Position numbers and translations under genes: made by a program | The notes under the pieces: generated by a model | Seen by the model: the letters and a program-made list of their open reading frames with translations, nothing else | The model's database searches: none | Told to the model about the DNA's origin: nothing | Source of the DNA: Emticicia aquatica | GTDB lineage: Bacteria; Bacteroidota; Bacteroidia; Cytophagales; Spirosomataceae | Direction: 5' to 3' | NCBI RefSeq assembly: GCF_923079645.1 | Contig: NZ_CAKLPY010000002.1 | Location: 992,001 to 1,056,000 of the forward strand | DNA: 64,000 nucleotides | Shown: in pieces, positions 1-8,951 of the stretch | How positions within the stretch are numbered: the first letter of the stretch is position 1 | Layout of the letters: each line of letters starts with the position of its first letter

Positions 1-1829
1 TACTTTCATTTGTTGGAGCATTTATGGCTTATCAACAATTTTCGGAAACAAGCCAGCCAATCATTGTTAATATATTTGATTGGATTACCGTTGGAAGCTT
101 AAATATCAATTTTTCTTTTCAAATTGACCAGTTATCAATATTAATGCTTTTTGTGGTGACTGGCGTTGGTACTCTCATTCATGTATATTCGATGGGATAT
201 ATGCATGAAGATGAGAGCTTTGGTAAATTTTTCGCGTTCCTTAATCTTTTCTTATTCTCAATGTTGTTACTCGTAATGGGTTCAAACTACGTTGTGATGT
301 TTATTGGTTGGGAAGGCGTTGGTCTTTGTTCATATTTATTGATTGGTTTTTGGAATAAAAACTTTGAATACGGCAATGCTGCACGTAAGGCTTTCATCAT
401 GAACCGTGTTGGTGATTTAGGCTTTTTGATTGGAATCTTCTTGATAATCAATCAATTTGGTTCTGTTGAATATGCTGAGGTTTTTGAAAAAGCAAAAAGC
501 CTTTCAGTTGGTGATGCAATCATTATAGCAATTACGGCCTTTTTGTTTATTGGTGCAATGGGTAAATCGGCACAAATTCCACTATACACTTGGTTACCAG
601 ATGCGATGGCTGGCCCAACACCTGTTTCAGCTTTGATTCACGCAGCTACAATGGTGACTTCGGGTCTTTACATGATTGTTCGCTCAAATATTCTTTATAC
701 ACTCGCACCTCAAACACTTGAATTTGTTGGTTGGATTGGTTTAGCAACTGCCTTATTTGCAGCTACAATCGGCATTTTCCAAAATGACATTAAAAAAGTG
801 TTGGCTTATTCAACAGTAAGCCAGCTAGGTTATATGTTCATGGCTATGGGCGTAATGGCATATACCTCAGGGTTTTTCCACGTGGTTACTCACGCATTTT
901 TTAAGGCTTTATTATTTTTAGGGGCTGGTAGCGTTATTCATGCAATGGGCGGAGAACAAGACATCCGACGCATGGGTGGTCTAGGTAGTAAAATCAAGAT
1001 TACGGCTATTACGTTTTTGATTGGAACGATTGCCATTTCTGGTATTCCTCCTTTTGCTGGTTTTTTCTCGAAAGATGAACTTTTAGCACATGTTTATGAG
1101 CATAATAAATTAATGTGGGCATTGGCAGTGTTAGGTTCGATGATGACTGCTTTTTATATGTTCCGTTTGTATTTTTTAACTTTCACAGGTAAATTTAGAG
1201 GAACATACGAACAAGAACACCATTTACACGAATCTCCTTTTAGCATGACACTTCCGTTAATGGTATTGGCAGTTTTGTCAATCGTAGGTGGTTTCATCGG
1301 AATGCCTGAAATTTTCCACTTTCCTCACTTACTTGCCGATTTCTTGAATCCAATATATGTTGGCTCAAAAGCAGTAAATCCTGAATTTGGAGCAACTCCA
1401 ATTGACCATTCTACAGAATGGATGCTCATGGGTATTTCGGTAGCAGCCGCTGTGGTTTCTATTGTGTATGCGTATGTAAAATATGGTAACAGTAAAAACA
1501 TCCCTGCTGAAGATGCTGAAATTACGGGCTTGCAAAAAACTATTTATAATAAATATTATGTCGATGAAGCTTACTGGGCAACTTTTGTAAATCCTGTTAA
1601 GCGTTTATCCAATATCTTCGCAAATGTTGTTGAGCCAAAAGGTTTTGATGGCGTTGTTAATGGCGTAGGTCGATTTATCAATACATTTAGTGGTATTACT
1701 AGAAAATTACAAGCAGGAAATACAGGATACTATTTATTTGCAATGGTAATCGGTATCGCCGTAATTTTGGGTATAAATCTTGGTTATCAAGTTTTAGAAA
1801 CAATCAAAGTATTTATTGGTATTAAATAA
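1..1829 (+). CDS. nuoL: NADH-quinone oxidoreductase subunit L (5' end outside window)
   Basis: Large proton-pumping membrane subunit of respiratory complex I. The reading frame is already open at base 3, and the residues before the first ATG (base 24) read as membrane helix, so the true start lies upstream and roughly 50-60 residues are missing. Family marks are the transmembrane segment with WEGVGLCSYLLIGFW, which carries the conserved glutamate, the motif KSAQIPLYTWLPDAM with its channel lysine, and the HAFFKALLFLGAGSVIH segment. The C-terminal part has the lateral-helix region seen only in NuoL. It is followed by nuoM and nuoN in the usual order, so this is the end of a nuo operon. Identification is secure. 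Confidence 0.97.
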   Translation, partial: LSFVGAFMAYQQFSETSQPIIVNIFDWITVGSLNINFSFQIDQLSILMLFVVTGVGTLIHVYSMGYMHEDESFGKFFAFLNLFLFSMLLLVMGSNYVVMFIGWEGVGLCSYLLIGFWNKNFEYGNAARKAFIMNRVGDLGFLIGIFLIINQFGSVEYAEVFEKAKSLSVGDAIIIAITAFLFIGAMGKSAQIPLYTWLPDAMAGPTPVSALIHAATMVTSGLYMIVRSNILYTLAPQTLEFVGWIGLATALFAATIGIFQNDIKKVLAYSTVSQLGYMFMAMGVMAYTSGFFHVVTHAFFKALLFLGAGSVIHAMGGEQDIRRMGGLGSKIKITAITFLIGTIAISGIPPFAGFFSKDELLAHVYEHNKLMWALAVLGSMMTAFYMFRLYFLTFTGKFRGTYEQEHHLHESPFSMTLPLMVLAVLSIVGGFIGMPEIFHFPHLLADFLNPIYVGSKAVNPEFGATPIDHSTEWMLMGISVAAAVVSIVYAYVKYGNSKNIPAEDAEITGLQKTIYNKYYVDEAYWATFVNPVKRLSNIFANVVEPKGFDGVVNGVGRFINTFSGITRKLQAGNTGYYLFAMVIGIAVILGINLGYQVLETIKVFIGIK

Positions 1830-1893
1830 TGCTTTTTGTATCATAATTTTTAAAGTCATTACGATTAGGTAATAAAAATAAAATTAATATCGA

Positions 1894-3339
1894 ATGTTGG
1901 CACTAACACTCATACTTATTCCCTTAATTGGTAGCCTTTTGCTACTATTATTGAAAGGAAGTAACATCGGCACATCTAAAAATGTAGCTATTGTAACCTC
2001 TTTAGCAACATTTGTAATAGCAATTTATGCCTTTGCAACTTTTAATGCTCAAAGTCCTATTGAAGTAAAATATAGTTGGATGAAAGATTTAAACATTAAC
2101 TTTCACCTTTCTATTGATGGTATCAGTCTTTTAATGGTTACTCTTACCGCTTTTTTAGTTCCGTTGATTATTCTTTCAACTTATAAGCATTCTTACAAAA
2201 ACCACGCTTCATTTTATGCACTTATCCTTTTTGCTGAAACAGCTTTGATGGGTGTGTTTATGGCGAGAGATATTTTTCTATTCTATTTCTTCTTTGAAGC
2301 AGCGTTGATCCCTGTATATTTCATCGCAGCAATTTGGGGAGGAAAAGATGCTCCACGTATTACATTTAAAATGTTTGTTTATACTATTTTTGGAAGTTTA
2401 TTCATGCTCGTTGCTCTTGTGTATTTATACATTAAAGGTGCAACAGCCGACATCCAACAATTATACACAACCGCCAAAATGATTTCACCTACCAATCAAG
2501 GTCTTTTATTTTGGGCGTTTTTCATTGCATTTGCCATCAAAATGCCTGTTTTGCCATTTCATACTTGGCAACCTGACGCTTATTCTGAATCGCCGACTCC
2601 TGCAACAATGTTGCTTTCAGGCTTACTTTCAAAGATGGGCGTTTATGGCTTAATTCGCATTATGTTGCCACTTGCACCTATTGGCGTTGCTAATTGGGGT
2701 TTAATTGGAATGATTTTATCAGTAGCTGGTTTAATTTATGGTTCAATAATCGCCATTCAACAAAATAATATCAAACGTCTCATTGCCTATTCATCATTTG
2801 CTCACATGGGTTTGATGGCAGCGGGTGTACTTTCGGGTACGTTAAACGGTATTCAAGGAGCATTATTGCAAATGGTTGCTCACGGTATTAACGCAGTTGG
2901 GTTATTTTTTATCGTGAAAATCATTTACGACCGTACTAATACTAGAGATTTAAGTGCTTTAGGTGGTATTACACAGAAGACACCAGCCTTGAGTATTTAT
3001 TTTATGATTATTATGCTCGGTAGCGTTGCACTTCCACTAACCAATGGTTTTGTTGGCGAATTTTTACTTTTGAAAAGTGTTTACGATAAAAATGCTTGGA
3101 TAGGTGCAATTGCAGGATTAACAATCATTTTAGGTGCAGTTTATATGCTTCGCTTAATGCAACGCTCAATGTTTGGTGAGAGCAACGAAGTTACCGCCAA
3201 ATTTAAAGATGTAAGCGGTAGCGAAATTGCAGTTTTGTTCCCAATTGCAGCTATGGTGTTGCTCATGGGATTTTTTCCAAATATATTCTTAAAAATTACC
3301 GAACCTGCTGTAAATAGTATTTTACAAATGATTAAGTAA
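1894..3339 (+). CDS. nuoM: NADH-quinone oxidoreductase subunit M
   Basis: Antiporter-like proton-pumping subunit of complex I, 481 residues, about 14 predicted membrane helices and full length for the family. The helix with FEAALIPVYF holds the conserved glutamate. KMPVLPFHTWQPDAYSESP and the following LLSKMGVYGLIR carry the conserved lysines and the proline-broken helix of Mrp/Nuo antiporter modules. The ATG at 1894 gives the expected hydrophobic N-terminus and sits 64 bases after nuoL without a terminator, so it is co-transcribed with nuoL and nuoN. Confidence 0.97.
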   Translation: MLALTLILIPLIGSLLLLLLKGSNIGTSKNVAIVTSLATFVIAIYAFATFNAQSPIEVKYSWMKDLNINFHLSIDGISLLMVTLTAFLVPLIILSTYKHSYKNHASFYALILFAETALMGVFMARDIFLFYFFFEAALIPVYFIAAIWGGKDAPRITFKMFVYTIFGSLFMLVALVYLYIKGATADIQQLYTTAKMISPTNQGLLFWAFFIAFAIKMPVLPFHTWQPDAYSESPTPATMLLSGLLSKMGVYGLIRIMLPLAPIGVANWGLIGMILSVAGLIYGSIIAIQQNNIKRLIAYSSFAHMGLMAAGVLSGTLNGIQGALLQMVAHGINAVGLFFIVKIIYDRTNTRDLSALGGITQKTPALSIYFMIIMLGSVALPLTNGFVGEFLLLKSVYDKNAWIGAIAGLTIILGAVYMLRLMQRSMFGESNEVTAKFKDVSGSEIAVLFPIAAMVLLMGFFPNIFLKITEPAVNSILQMIK

Positions 3340-3404
3340 TTGATAAATATTATACAATTCTATTTTTCACTTCCCTTTTGGGACTGGGGGTTATCAAAAT
3401 TATT

Positions 3405-4799
3405 ATGTATCCAATACTCGTACTCTCTGTTACTGGACTTGTTACCTTGTTTTTAGGATTTTTAAAAACAAAGAAAATACTTTTACCCGCTTCTTTGCTT
3501 TTTGTAGCTGTTGCATTTTTATCTAATCTGATTGATTGGAATAAACCTGGCTTATACTTCTATGATATGCTTGAAGCAAGTAATCTTTCGATTTTATTCA
3601 CATCAATCATTTTGCTTTCTGCATTTTTGATTATCGCTCTTTCGAAAGGCTTTATTGATGATGAGCATGCACAACCTGCCGAGTATTTTGCAATTTTGCA
3701 ATTTTCACTCGTTGGTGCAATAATGATGACCAATTTCCAAAACTTAATTATGCTCTTTATTGGCGTTGAAATCCTTTCGGTTTCAATGTATATTCTTACA
3801 GGAAGCGATAAGCGTAATATCCGTGGAAACGAAGCCGCCCTTAAATATTTCTTAATGGGTGCGTTTGCAACTGGTATCATGCTTTTTGGAATTGCAATGC
3901 TTTACGGAGCAAACTATACATTCAATATTTCAGACGCTCGTACTTTATTATTACAGCCGATAACAGATGTTCGTCCAGTATTTTTATATGTTGGTGTTAC
4001 ATTTTTACTTATTGGATTACTTTTTAAAGTTTCAGCAGCACCATTTCACTTCTGGACACCCGATGTTTACGAAGGAGCTCCTACAATTTTTACGACATTC
4101 ATGTCAACAATTGTTAAAACCGCTGGTTTTGCTGCAATTTATCGAATTCTTGAAGTTTCATTCTCGCCGATGTATAATTTTTGGTGGGTAATGATTATTG
4201 TAATGGCTATTTTGAGCTTACTCATCAGTAACATCACAGCCGTTGCACAAAGTAGTTTCAAACGAATGCTTGCTTTCTCAAGTATCTCACACGCGGGTTA
4301 TATGCTTTTAGCAATTGTTGGTTTGGGCAATAAAACTGGGTCTTCCATCGTATTCTATTCATTAGCTTATTCTTTAGCTACAATTAGTGCTTTTGGCGTT
4401 TTAATTATTGCATCCCAAGAAAAATTAGTTGATGGCCGACCTGATGAAAACATTTCAGTGTTAAATGGTTTAGCAAAAAAGAATCCTTTTTTAGCAGCAG
4501 TTCTCACAGTATCGATGCTTTCTTTAGCAGGTATTCCATTAACGGCTGGTTTTTGGGGGAAATTTTATGTATTTGCTGATGCTGCCTCACGTGGCCATAT
4601 CTGGTTATTGGTTGTCGCAATTCTTATGTCAGCCGTTGGGATTTACTATTATTTCAAGCCTATTATTGCCGCTTATATGAAAGAAGGAGAAGGAGAAAAT
4701 ATTCAACTTTCTTCTCTATATAAAATAATTCTTGGGCTAACAACTCTTGGCTCTATTATACTCGGTTTGTTCCCTGATTTGGTACGTGAATTACTATAA
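3405..4799 (+). CDS. nuoN: NADH-quinone oxidoreductase subunit N
   Basis: Third antiporter-like membrane subunit of complex I, about 464 residues. The helix FIGVEILSVSMYIL and the motif KVSAAPFHFWTPDVYEGAP are typical of NuoN, and a second conserved lysine stands in TIVKTAGFAAIYR. The frame could be opened nine codons earlier by a TTG at 3378, but ATG at 3405 gives the usual short hydrophobic start MYPILVL and is preferred. It lies 65 bases after nuoM and closes the nuo operon. Confidence 0.96.
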   Translation: MYPILVLSVTGLVTLFLGFLKTKKILLPASLLFVAVAFLSNLIDWNKPGLYFYDMLEASNLSILFTSIILLSAFLIIALSKGFIDDEHAQPAEYFAILQFSLVGAIMMTNFQNLIMLFIGVEILSVSMYILTGSDKRNIRGNEAALKYFLMGAFATGIMLFGIAMLYGANYTFNISDARTLLLQPITDVRPVFLYVGVTFLLIGLLFKVSAAPFHFWTPDVYEGAPTIFTTFMSTIVKTAGFAAIYRILEVSFSPMYNFWWVMIIVMAILSLLISNITAVAQSSFKRMLAFSSISHAGYMLLAIVGLGNKTGSSIVFYSLAYSLATISAFGVLIIASQEKLVDGRPDENISVLNGLAKKNPFLAAVLTVSMLSLAGIPLTAGFWGKFYVFADAASRGHIWLLVVAILMSAVGIYYYFKPIIAAYMKEGEGENIQLSSLYKIILGLTTLGSIILGLFPDLVRELL

Positions 4800-4829
4800 A
4801 ACAATAAATAGTAGTAATTTTTGGTTTAT

Positions 4830-5366
4830 ATGGAACAAATCTTAAAATTTTCTGGACTAAATTTATTTGTGAAATTAATTAACAAAATAAAAAATCGTGA
4901 ACTAAAGAGCTTCATCTCTTTCTTTCTAACAGCCGTTTTAGGAGCAGGAACTAACTTCTTGTCGCAAATTCCTTATAAATCATTGTTTTTAAGTTTGGGA
5001 TATCAAGATAAACCTGCTCTAAATCTTAGTGTTTTTGCTGGATATTTGACCGCAACTATTGTAAGTTTTATACCTACGAAAATCTTTGCTTTTTCAGCAA
5101 AAGAATCTGGTAATTCAAAACGAGAATCAATCAAGTTTTTGCTGATTGCTGTTGTCGCAATGGGAATCCAAGTTGCCATTACCTCACTCACATTTGATTA
5201 TATTGCTAACCCTTTTTTCCATAATTCATCGCTTTTCTTGCGAGAAAAAGGGTCACACGTTGTAGGTATGGGCTTCAGTTTTTTTGCCAATTACTATGGC
5301 CACAAATTTCTGACTTTCAGAAGTACAGGCGTTTATGATAAAATTAAGACTCGTTCGGTTCGTTAA
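4830..5366 (+). CDS. GtrA-like family membrane protein
   Basis: About 178 residues with four predicted membrane helices and the C-terminal signature of the GtrA/DPMS family, a Gly-His-Lys-Phe-x-Thr-Phe-Arg stretch just after the last helix. Family members are thought to move or help use polyprenyl-phosphate-linked sugars for cell-surface glycans; the substrate here cannot be told. ATG 4830 is chosen over an in-frame TTG at 4821. It follows nuoN by 30 bases with no terminator, so it may be read through from the nuo operon, although a functional link to complex I is not expected. Confidence is good for the family and low for the function. Confidence 0.8.
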   Translation: MEQILKFSGLNLFVKLINKIKNRELKSFISFFLTAVLGAGTNFLSQIPYKSLFLSLGYQDKPALNLSVFAGYLTATIVSFIPTKIFAFSAKESGNSKRESIKFLLIAVVAMGIQVAITSLTFDYIANPFFHNSSLFLREKGSHVVGMGFSFFANYYGHKFLTFRSTGVYDKIKTRSVR

Positions 5367-5439
5367 AATTGTACAAAAACAAGAAATTATGTTTTCTTAA
5401 AAAGTATTTAAGGAAATTTTAAATATTTTTTAAGAAAAA

Positions 5440-5472
5440 CTTGCTTGGTATCTTAAAATTATCTTAAATTTG
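5440..5472 (+). promoter_or_regulatory. Bacteroidota-type promoter of the small lipoprotein gene
   Basis: TAAATTTG at 5465-5472 matches the TAnnTTTG -7 box exactly. Upstream lies a doubled CTTG (5440-5443 and 5444-5447), giving spacers of 21 or 17 around the usual 19-20. Transcription would start near 5479, about 30 bases before the ATG at 5512. Inferred from consensus only. Confidence 0.6.
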
Positions 5473-5511
5473 CATTGCGTTTCAAACCTTAAAACACCGC
5501 AAACAAAGACA

Positions 5512-5691
5512 ATGAAAAAAATCATCGCAATCTTATTCGTAGCTTCTGTAGCTTCTTTAGCTGCTTGTACTTCTAAAACTGCTGAAACAACAGATTCAAC
5601 TGCTGTTGCTGCTGTAGATTCAACTGCAACTGCTGTAGATACAACTGCTGCTGCTGATACAACTGCTGCTGCTGATACAACTAAGAAATAA
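5512..5691 (+). CDS. small Ala/Thr/Asp-rich lipoprotein
   Basis: A 59-residue protein. Residues 1-18 form a lipoprotein signal ending in the lipobox LAAC with Cys19, so the mature chain is only about 41 residues. It is almost entirely Thr, Ala, Asp, Ser and Val, ends in TTKK, and contains the hexapeptide TTAAAD twice in tandem. The start at 5512 is fixed by the MKKII signal peptide; a frame extension to 5470 would overlap the promoter and is rejected. No known domain. It is flanked by its own promoter and a strong terminator, so it is a single-gene unit. It may act as a tether or spacer in the cell envelope, but this is a guess. Confidence 0.8.
   Translation: MKKIIAILFVASVASLAACTSKTAETTDSTAVAAVDSTATAVDTTAAADTTAAADTTKK
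5641..5685 (+). repeat. 18-bp tandem repeat inside the small lipoprotein gene
   Basis: An 18-base unit starting acaactgctg occurs twice exactly (5641-5658, 5659-5676) and is followed by the first bases of a third copy. It encodes TTAAAD twice. Units of a multiple of three can expand or shrink without breaking the frame. Confidence 0.85.
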
Positions 5692-5708
5692 TTTTCTTGA
5701 AGCTATAT

Positions 5709-5743
5709 AAAGAAACCTTGTTCTAACCGAACAAGGTTTCTTT
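5709..5743 (+). terminator. rho-independent terminator
   Basis: A perfect 15-bp inverted repeat (5709-5723 with 5729-5743) with a 5-base loop, followed by a T-rich stretch, lies just after the small lipoprotein gene. It can also end the convergent aminotransferase gene on the minus strand. Confidence 0.85.
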
Positions 5744-5763
5744 ATTTTTAGGCATAAATTTGT

Positions 5764-6588
5764 TTACCAGTTTTTTACTTTTTCATTCATCAAATCAAGT
5801 AAAAACTTCGTTTTTGAGCCAACTACTCCACCTGCAATTATTTTTTTATCTATTTGAGTAATCGGTAATACTTTTTTCGTACTGCTGGTTGTAAATACTT
5901 CATCTGCGTCAAATAACTCGCTTAATTCTACATTTCGTTCTTCAACCTTAAAATGTTCTTTAGCTAATTCCAAAACAAATCGACGAGTGATTCCTCTTAA
6001 AATCTTTCTATTAGGCGTAATTAATATATCATTTTTTACCAAGAAAATATTACTTCTGCTTAGTTCACTGATATATCCTCTCTTATAAAAAAGCACATCA
6101 GATGCACCTGCTTCTTTTATTTCAGGTTGTAAAATCATCAAATGTTTGTAATCAGTACTTTTTAAGTCAGGGTAATCACGCACATATTCATGTGAAATAA
6201 CTTTTATCCCTGTTTCATACTCTTTTGGTTTAACTGGATGAATATCTTCGCTAATGATTAATAAATTGGGCTTCGACATTGTCATACTATCTTCAGCGTA
6301 TCCGCCAGTTAGAACGAATCTAATACCGCAATCATCCAAACCACTTTTTTTAATTAAATCTAATACTACACGATAAGCATCTTCTTTGCTGATAGGATTC
6401 GGTAAACGCATCAATTTTGCTGAACGTTCATAACGCTCCCAATACCAATCCCACTTAAAAGGACGGCCATTATAAGTACGAAAATAATCAAACAGTCCAT
6501 AACCACGCAATAAACCTAAGTCAGTAATATGAATATTTGTTGCTTCTACTGAAGTAGTTATACCGTTAAAATAACAATGATGAGCCAT
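5764..6588 (-). CDS. PLP-dependent class IV aminotransferase (D-amino acid / branched-chain type)
   Basis: A 274-residue protein of fold type IV, the family of branched-chain aminotransferase, D-amino acid transaminase and aminodeoxychorismate lyase. The N-terminus has the family pattern with RGYGLFDYFRT. The likely PLP lysine is in STDYKHLM. The cofactor-binding loop reads ISELSRSNIFLV and is followed by RKILRGITRRFVLELA. The substrate cannot be read reliably; the length of about 275 and the lack of an ilvE-type N-terminal extension argue for the shorter DAAT/lyase-like group. It lies downstream of the M28 peptidase gene on the same strand, 44 bases apart. Confidence 0.85.
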   Translation of the reverse strand: MAHHCYFNGITTSVEATNIHITDLGLLRGYGLFDYFRTYNGRPFKWDWYWERYERSAKLMRLPNPISKEDAYRVVLDLIKKSGLDDCGIRFVLTGGYAEDSMTMSKPNLLIISEDIHPVKPKEYETGIKVISHEYVRDYPDLKSTDYKHLMILQPEIKEAGASDVLFYKRGYISELSRSNIFLVKNDILITPNRKILRGITRRFVLELAKEHFKVEERNVELSELFDADEVFTTSSTKKVLPITQIDKKIIAGGVVGSKTKFLLDLMNEKVKNW

Positions 6589-6632
6589 GACAAATTAAGA
6601 TTGATAAGTTAAAAATTAAGATAAAAACGTGT

Positions 6633-8279
6633 TTACTTTTTTACCTCAAAAAAATCGCCTTTGTTCCAAGTTGGTCTAACAGGATTTTGGGCAACTAAAT
6701 AGCTCACCAAAAAGTTGACTCGAGCATAAGTTTTTCCTGCTGCCCAAACAAAACCATTGGTTATTTCATCAGATGGCTTATGATAATTAGCTTCTCTCCA
6801 TTTTTTTACCTTTTCAGCTAAATTTAAACTCGGATTACTAAATCTATAACCATATTTAATGTGTAAAGCTGGAATTCCTGCTTTTACAAAATTATACTGG
6901 TCGCTACGTACAAAACGACCTTCACTTGGGTCTGGGTCTGGCTCGACTTCAAGTTTGGCAATACTTGCGGCTGTTTCAACAACTTTTTGTAAACTGCTGT
7001 GTTCAGCACCCAAAGGAGCGACAGATTCTAGCGGTGCGAGTAAGGTTGGCATATCGGTATTGATATCGGCTACAATTTGACTCTTCTTCACGGTTGGGAA
7101 AGCTGTAAAATATCCCGATCCTAAAAGACCCATTTCCTCCGCCGTTACGAGGACAAACAATATCGATCGTTTAGGTTTTTGTGGCAATGTTGCATACATT
7201 CTTGCAATTTCTAAGGCACAGGCTACTCCCGAAGCGTTGTCATGAGCTCCATTATAGATAGAGTCACCGTTGATTGGTTTTCCAATGCCAAGATGGTCAA
7301 GATGCCCAGAATGAATCACAAATTCTTTTTTGAGTTTAGCATCTGAGCCTTCAGCTTTGGCAATTACATTATAACTTATTACATCTTGAAATGTACTTTC
7401 GTAGTGTCCACTTATTGAGCTTTTCAGTACTTTGCTTACATATTTTCCTTTTTCGAGTTGCTGCCAAGTGCTATCAAGCATATTGTTTTCGGCTCTCATT
7501 AAATCTTGAAGTGTTGGCACTGAAATTCCACCTGCAACCAATATTTTCCCACCTAAAACAGCCGCCGAACTTGTACGTTTTCCTTTTGCAGTGACCGATG
7601 CAGAAACACCATTGGAAACCATATTATTTGCTCCAGATTTAAATTGAACCATGCTATTGGTATAATTACAAACCAAAACCCCAATTGCTCCATTTTTTGC
7701 GGCAAATTCTTGGAGTGTAGCAGGATATTGTAAGTTCAGTTTTACATTAGCAGGAAGGTTTTCGGGAACTCTACGTAAAATCACTACAATTTTACCTTTA
7801 ACATTAAGGTTTTTATAGTCTTGAATATTGATTTGTGGAGCATCAAAGCCCGAACCAACAAATACAAGTGGAGCATTGAAATCAACCGATTTCCGCTCTG
7901 GATGTGGGTAAATTGACAAATCATTTCCGAGTGTTAAGTCTCTTTTTTCTCCGTTCGGTAAAGTCAATGTAAACTTTGCCGTTTCTTTGACTAGCTTAGT
8001 TTTACGTAAAATAACTTTCTGAGTATAAGCCCCATTTTCTCCTGCAGGCTTTAAACCCATCTCTTTATATTGTTTCACTACATAATCAACTGCCATTTGG
8101 TAACCTTCTTTACCGGGTAATCTACCTTTAAGTTTATCATCCGATAAATATGCAACATGGGCTTTTATTCGATTGGTATCAATGTTATTAAGGTGTTTCA
8201 AAACTTGTTCTGAGACAATTTCTTGTGCAAAACTTGAAATAGTTAAAAGCGAAAAAAGTGAAAGAAAAATATGCTTCAT
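6633..8279 (-). CDS. secreted M28-family metallopeptidase with PA domain
   Basis: A 548-residue exported zinc aminopeptidase. A Sec signal peptide ends in SSFAQ near residue 19. The central M28 catalytic domain is interrupted by a protease-associated (PA) insert at roughly residues 135-270. Zinc and catalytic residues are visible in order: HSGHLDHLG, NGAHDNASGVA, the Glu pair in TAEEMGLLGS, an Asp in DINTDMP, and a His in PALHIKYG. Such enzymes remove N-terminal residues from peptides in the periplasm or outside the cell. Its upstream region carries a plausible minus-strand promoter. Confidence 0.93.
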   Translation of the reverse strand: MKHIFLSLFSLLTISSFAQEIVSEQVLKHLNNIDTNRIKAHVAYLSDDKLKGRLPGKEGYQMAVDYVVKQYKEMGLKPAGENGAYTQKVILRKTKLVKETAKFTLTLPNGEKRDLTLGNDLSIYPHPERKSVDFNAPLVFVGSGFDAPQINIQDYKNLNVKGKIVVILRRVPENLPANVKLNLQYPATLQEFAAKNGAIGVLVCNYTNSMVQFKSGANNMVSNGVSASVTAKGKRTSSAAVLGGKILVAGGISVPTLQDLMRAENNMLDSTWQQLEKGKYVSKVLKSSISGHYESTFQDVISYNVIAKAEGSDAKLKKEFVIHSGHLDHLGIGKPINGDSIYNGAHDNASGVACALEIARMYATLPQKPKRSILFVLVTAEEMGLLGSGYFTAFPTVKKSQIVADINTDMPTLLAPLESVAPLGAEHSSLQKVVETAASIAKLEVEPDPDPSEGRFVRSDQYNFVKAGIPALHIKYGYRFSNPSLNLAEKVKKWREANYHKPSDEITNGFVWAAGKTYARVNFLVSYLVAQNPVRPTWNKGDFFEVKK

Positions 8280-8302
8280 AAAGTTAGTTTGAGATTTTTT
8301 AT

Positions 8303-8336
8303 CAAAAGTAAAGGTTCTTGATTAAAGCTACGCAAC
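8303..8336 (-). promoter_or_regulatory. candidate promoter of the M28 peptidase gene
   Basis: On the minus strand TACTTTTG (8310 to 8303) fits TAnnTTTG, and a GTTG lies 22 bases further upstream (8333-8336). The spacer is slightly long, so confidence is modest. The leader would be about 17 bases. Confidence 0.35.
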
Positions 8337-8383
8337 CCCTTTAGTTTTTTTTGCATCTTCTATACAAACAAAATTATAAAACT

Positions 8384-8890
8384 ATGAAAAAGCTTATTTT
8401 AACATTAGGTATAATACTTGGTTTCACCCAAATATTTGCTCAAACTGCACTTAAACAACAAACAGATTGGTTATCTTCCTATCTTAACAAACTTGTTGTC
8501 GAGGATGACGACCGAAAAATGAATGTTAATGGGCATAAGTCAAAACCTGTTTTTTCCTTTGCAGGAAATAAAATGTTAATGAATATCAGTACCAAAGAAG
8601 AAAATTTTTCGATGGGTTTCAACATTAGTTGGTTACTCAAAGATGTGAGAAAGGTTTCTTATCAAAAACAAAAAGACGGTTTTTATAAACTAAAACTTGA
8701 TGTTCCAGCTGATAGAATCAAAATGGATTTGGGCTTCGGAAAAGATAATTCGGTTAGCGGCTCTTTCAATGTAAAAGATGAATACAAAGATGATAACAAT
8801 ACTTCTTTTACGCTAGACACCAAAGATGAAACATTGGTAAAAGAAGTAGTTCAACGATTTGAAAGTGCTATTAGAGAAGCAAAAAAGTGA
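8384..8890 (+). CDS. secreted protein of unknown function
   Basis: About 168 residues. A clear Sec signal peptide (MKKLILTLGIILGF...IFAQ) is followed by a soluble domain rich in Lys, Asp and beta-prone residues. I recognise no family. ATG 8384 is chosen because it begins the signal peptide; the frame opens earlier by TTG at 8351. It runs divergently from the M28 peptidase with about 104 bases between the start codons and converges on ettA across a strong stem-loop. Confidence 0.75.
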   Translation: MKKLILTLGIILGFTQIFAQTALKQQTDWLSSYLNKLVVEDDDRKMNVNGHKSKPVFSFAGNKMLMNISTKEENFSMGFNISWLLKDVRKVSYQKQKDGFYKLKLDVPADRIKMDLGFGKDNSVSGSFNVKDEYKDDNNTSFTLDTKDETLVKEVVQRFESAIREAKK

Positions 8891-8899
8891 TTTTCTGAA

Positions 8900-8943
8900 A
8901 CAAAAGAGGAATAGACTTTATTTAAAGCCTATTCCTCTTTTGT
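8900..8943. terminator. bidirectional terminator between convergent genes
   Basis: A long hairpin pairs 8900-8914 with 8929-8943 and continues inward after one mismatch through cttta/taaag. A-rich and T-rich flanks on both sides allow termination of both the plus-strand unknown gene and minus-strand ettA. Confidence 0.8.
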
Positions 8944-8951
8944 AAATAATT

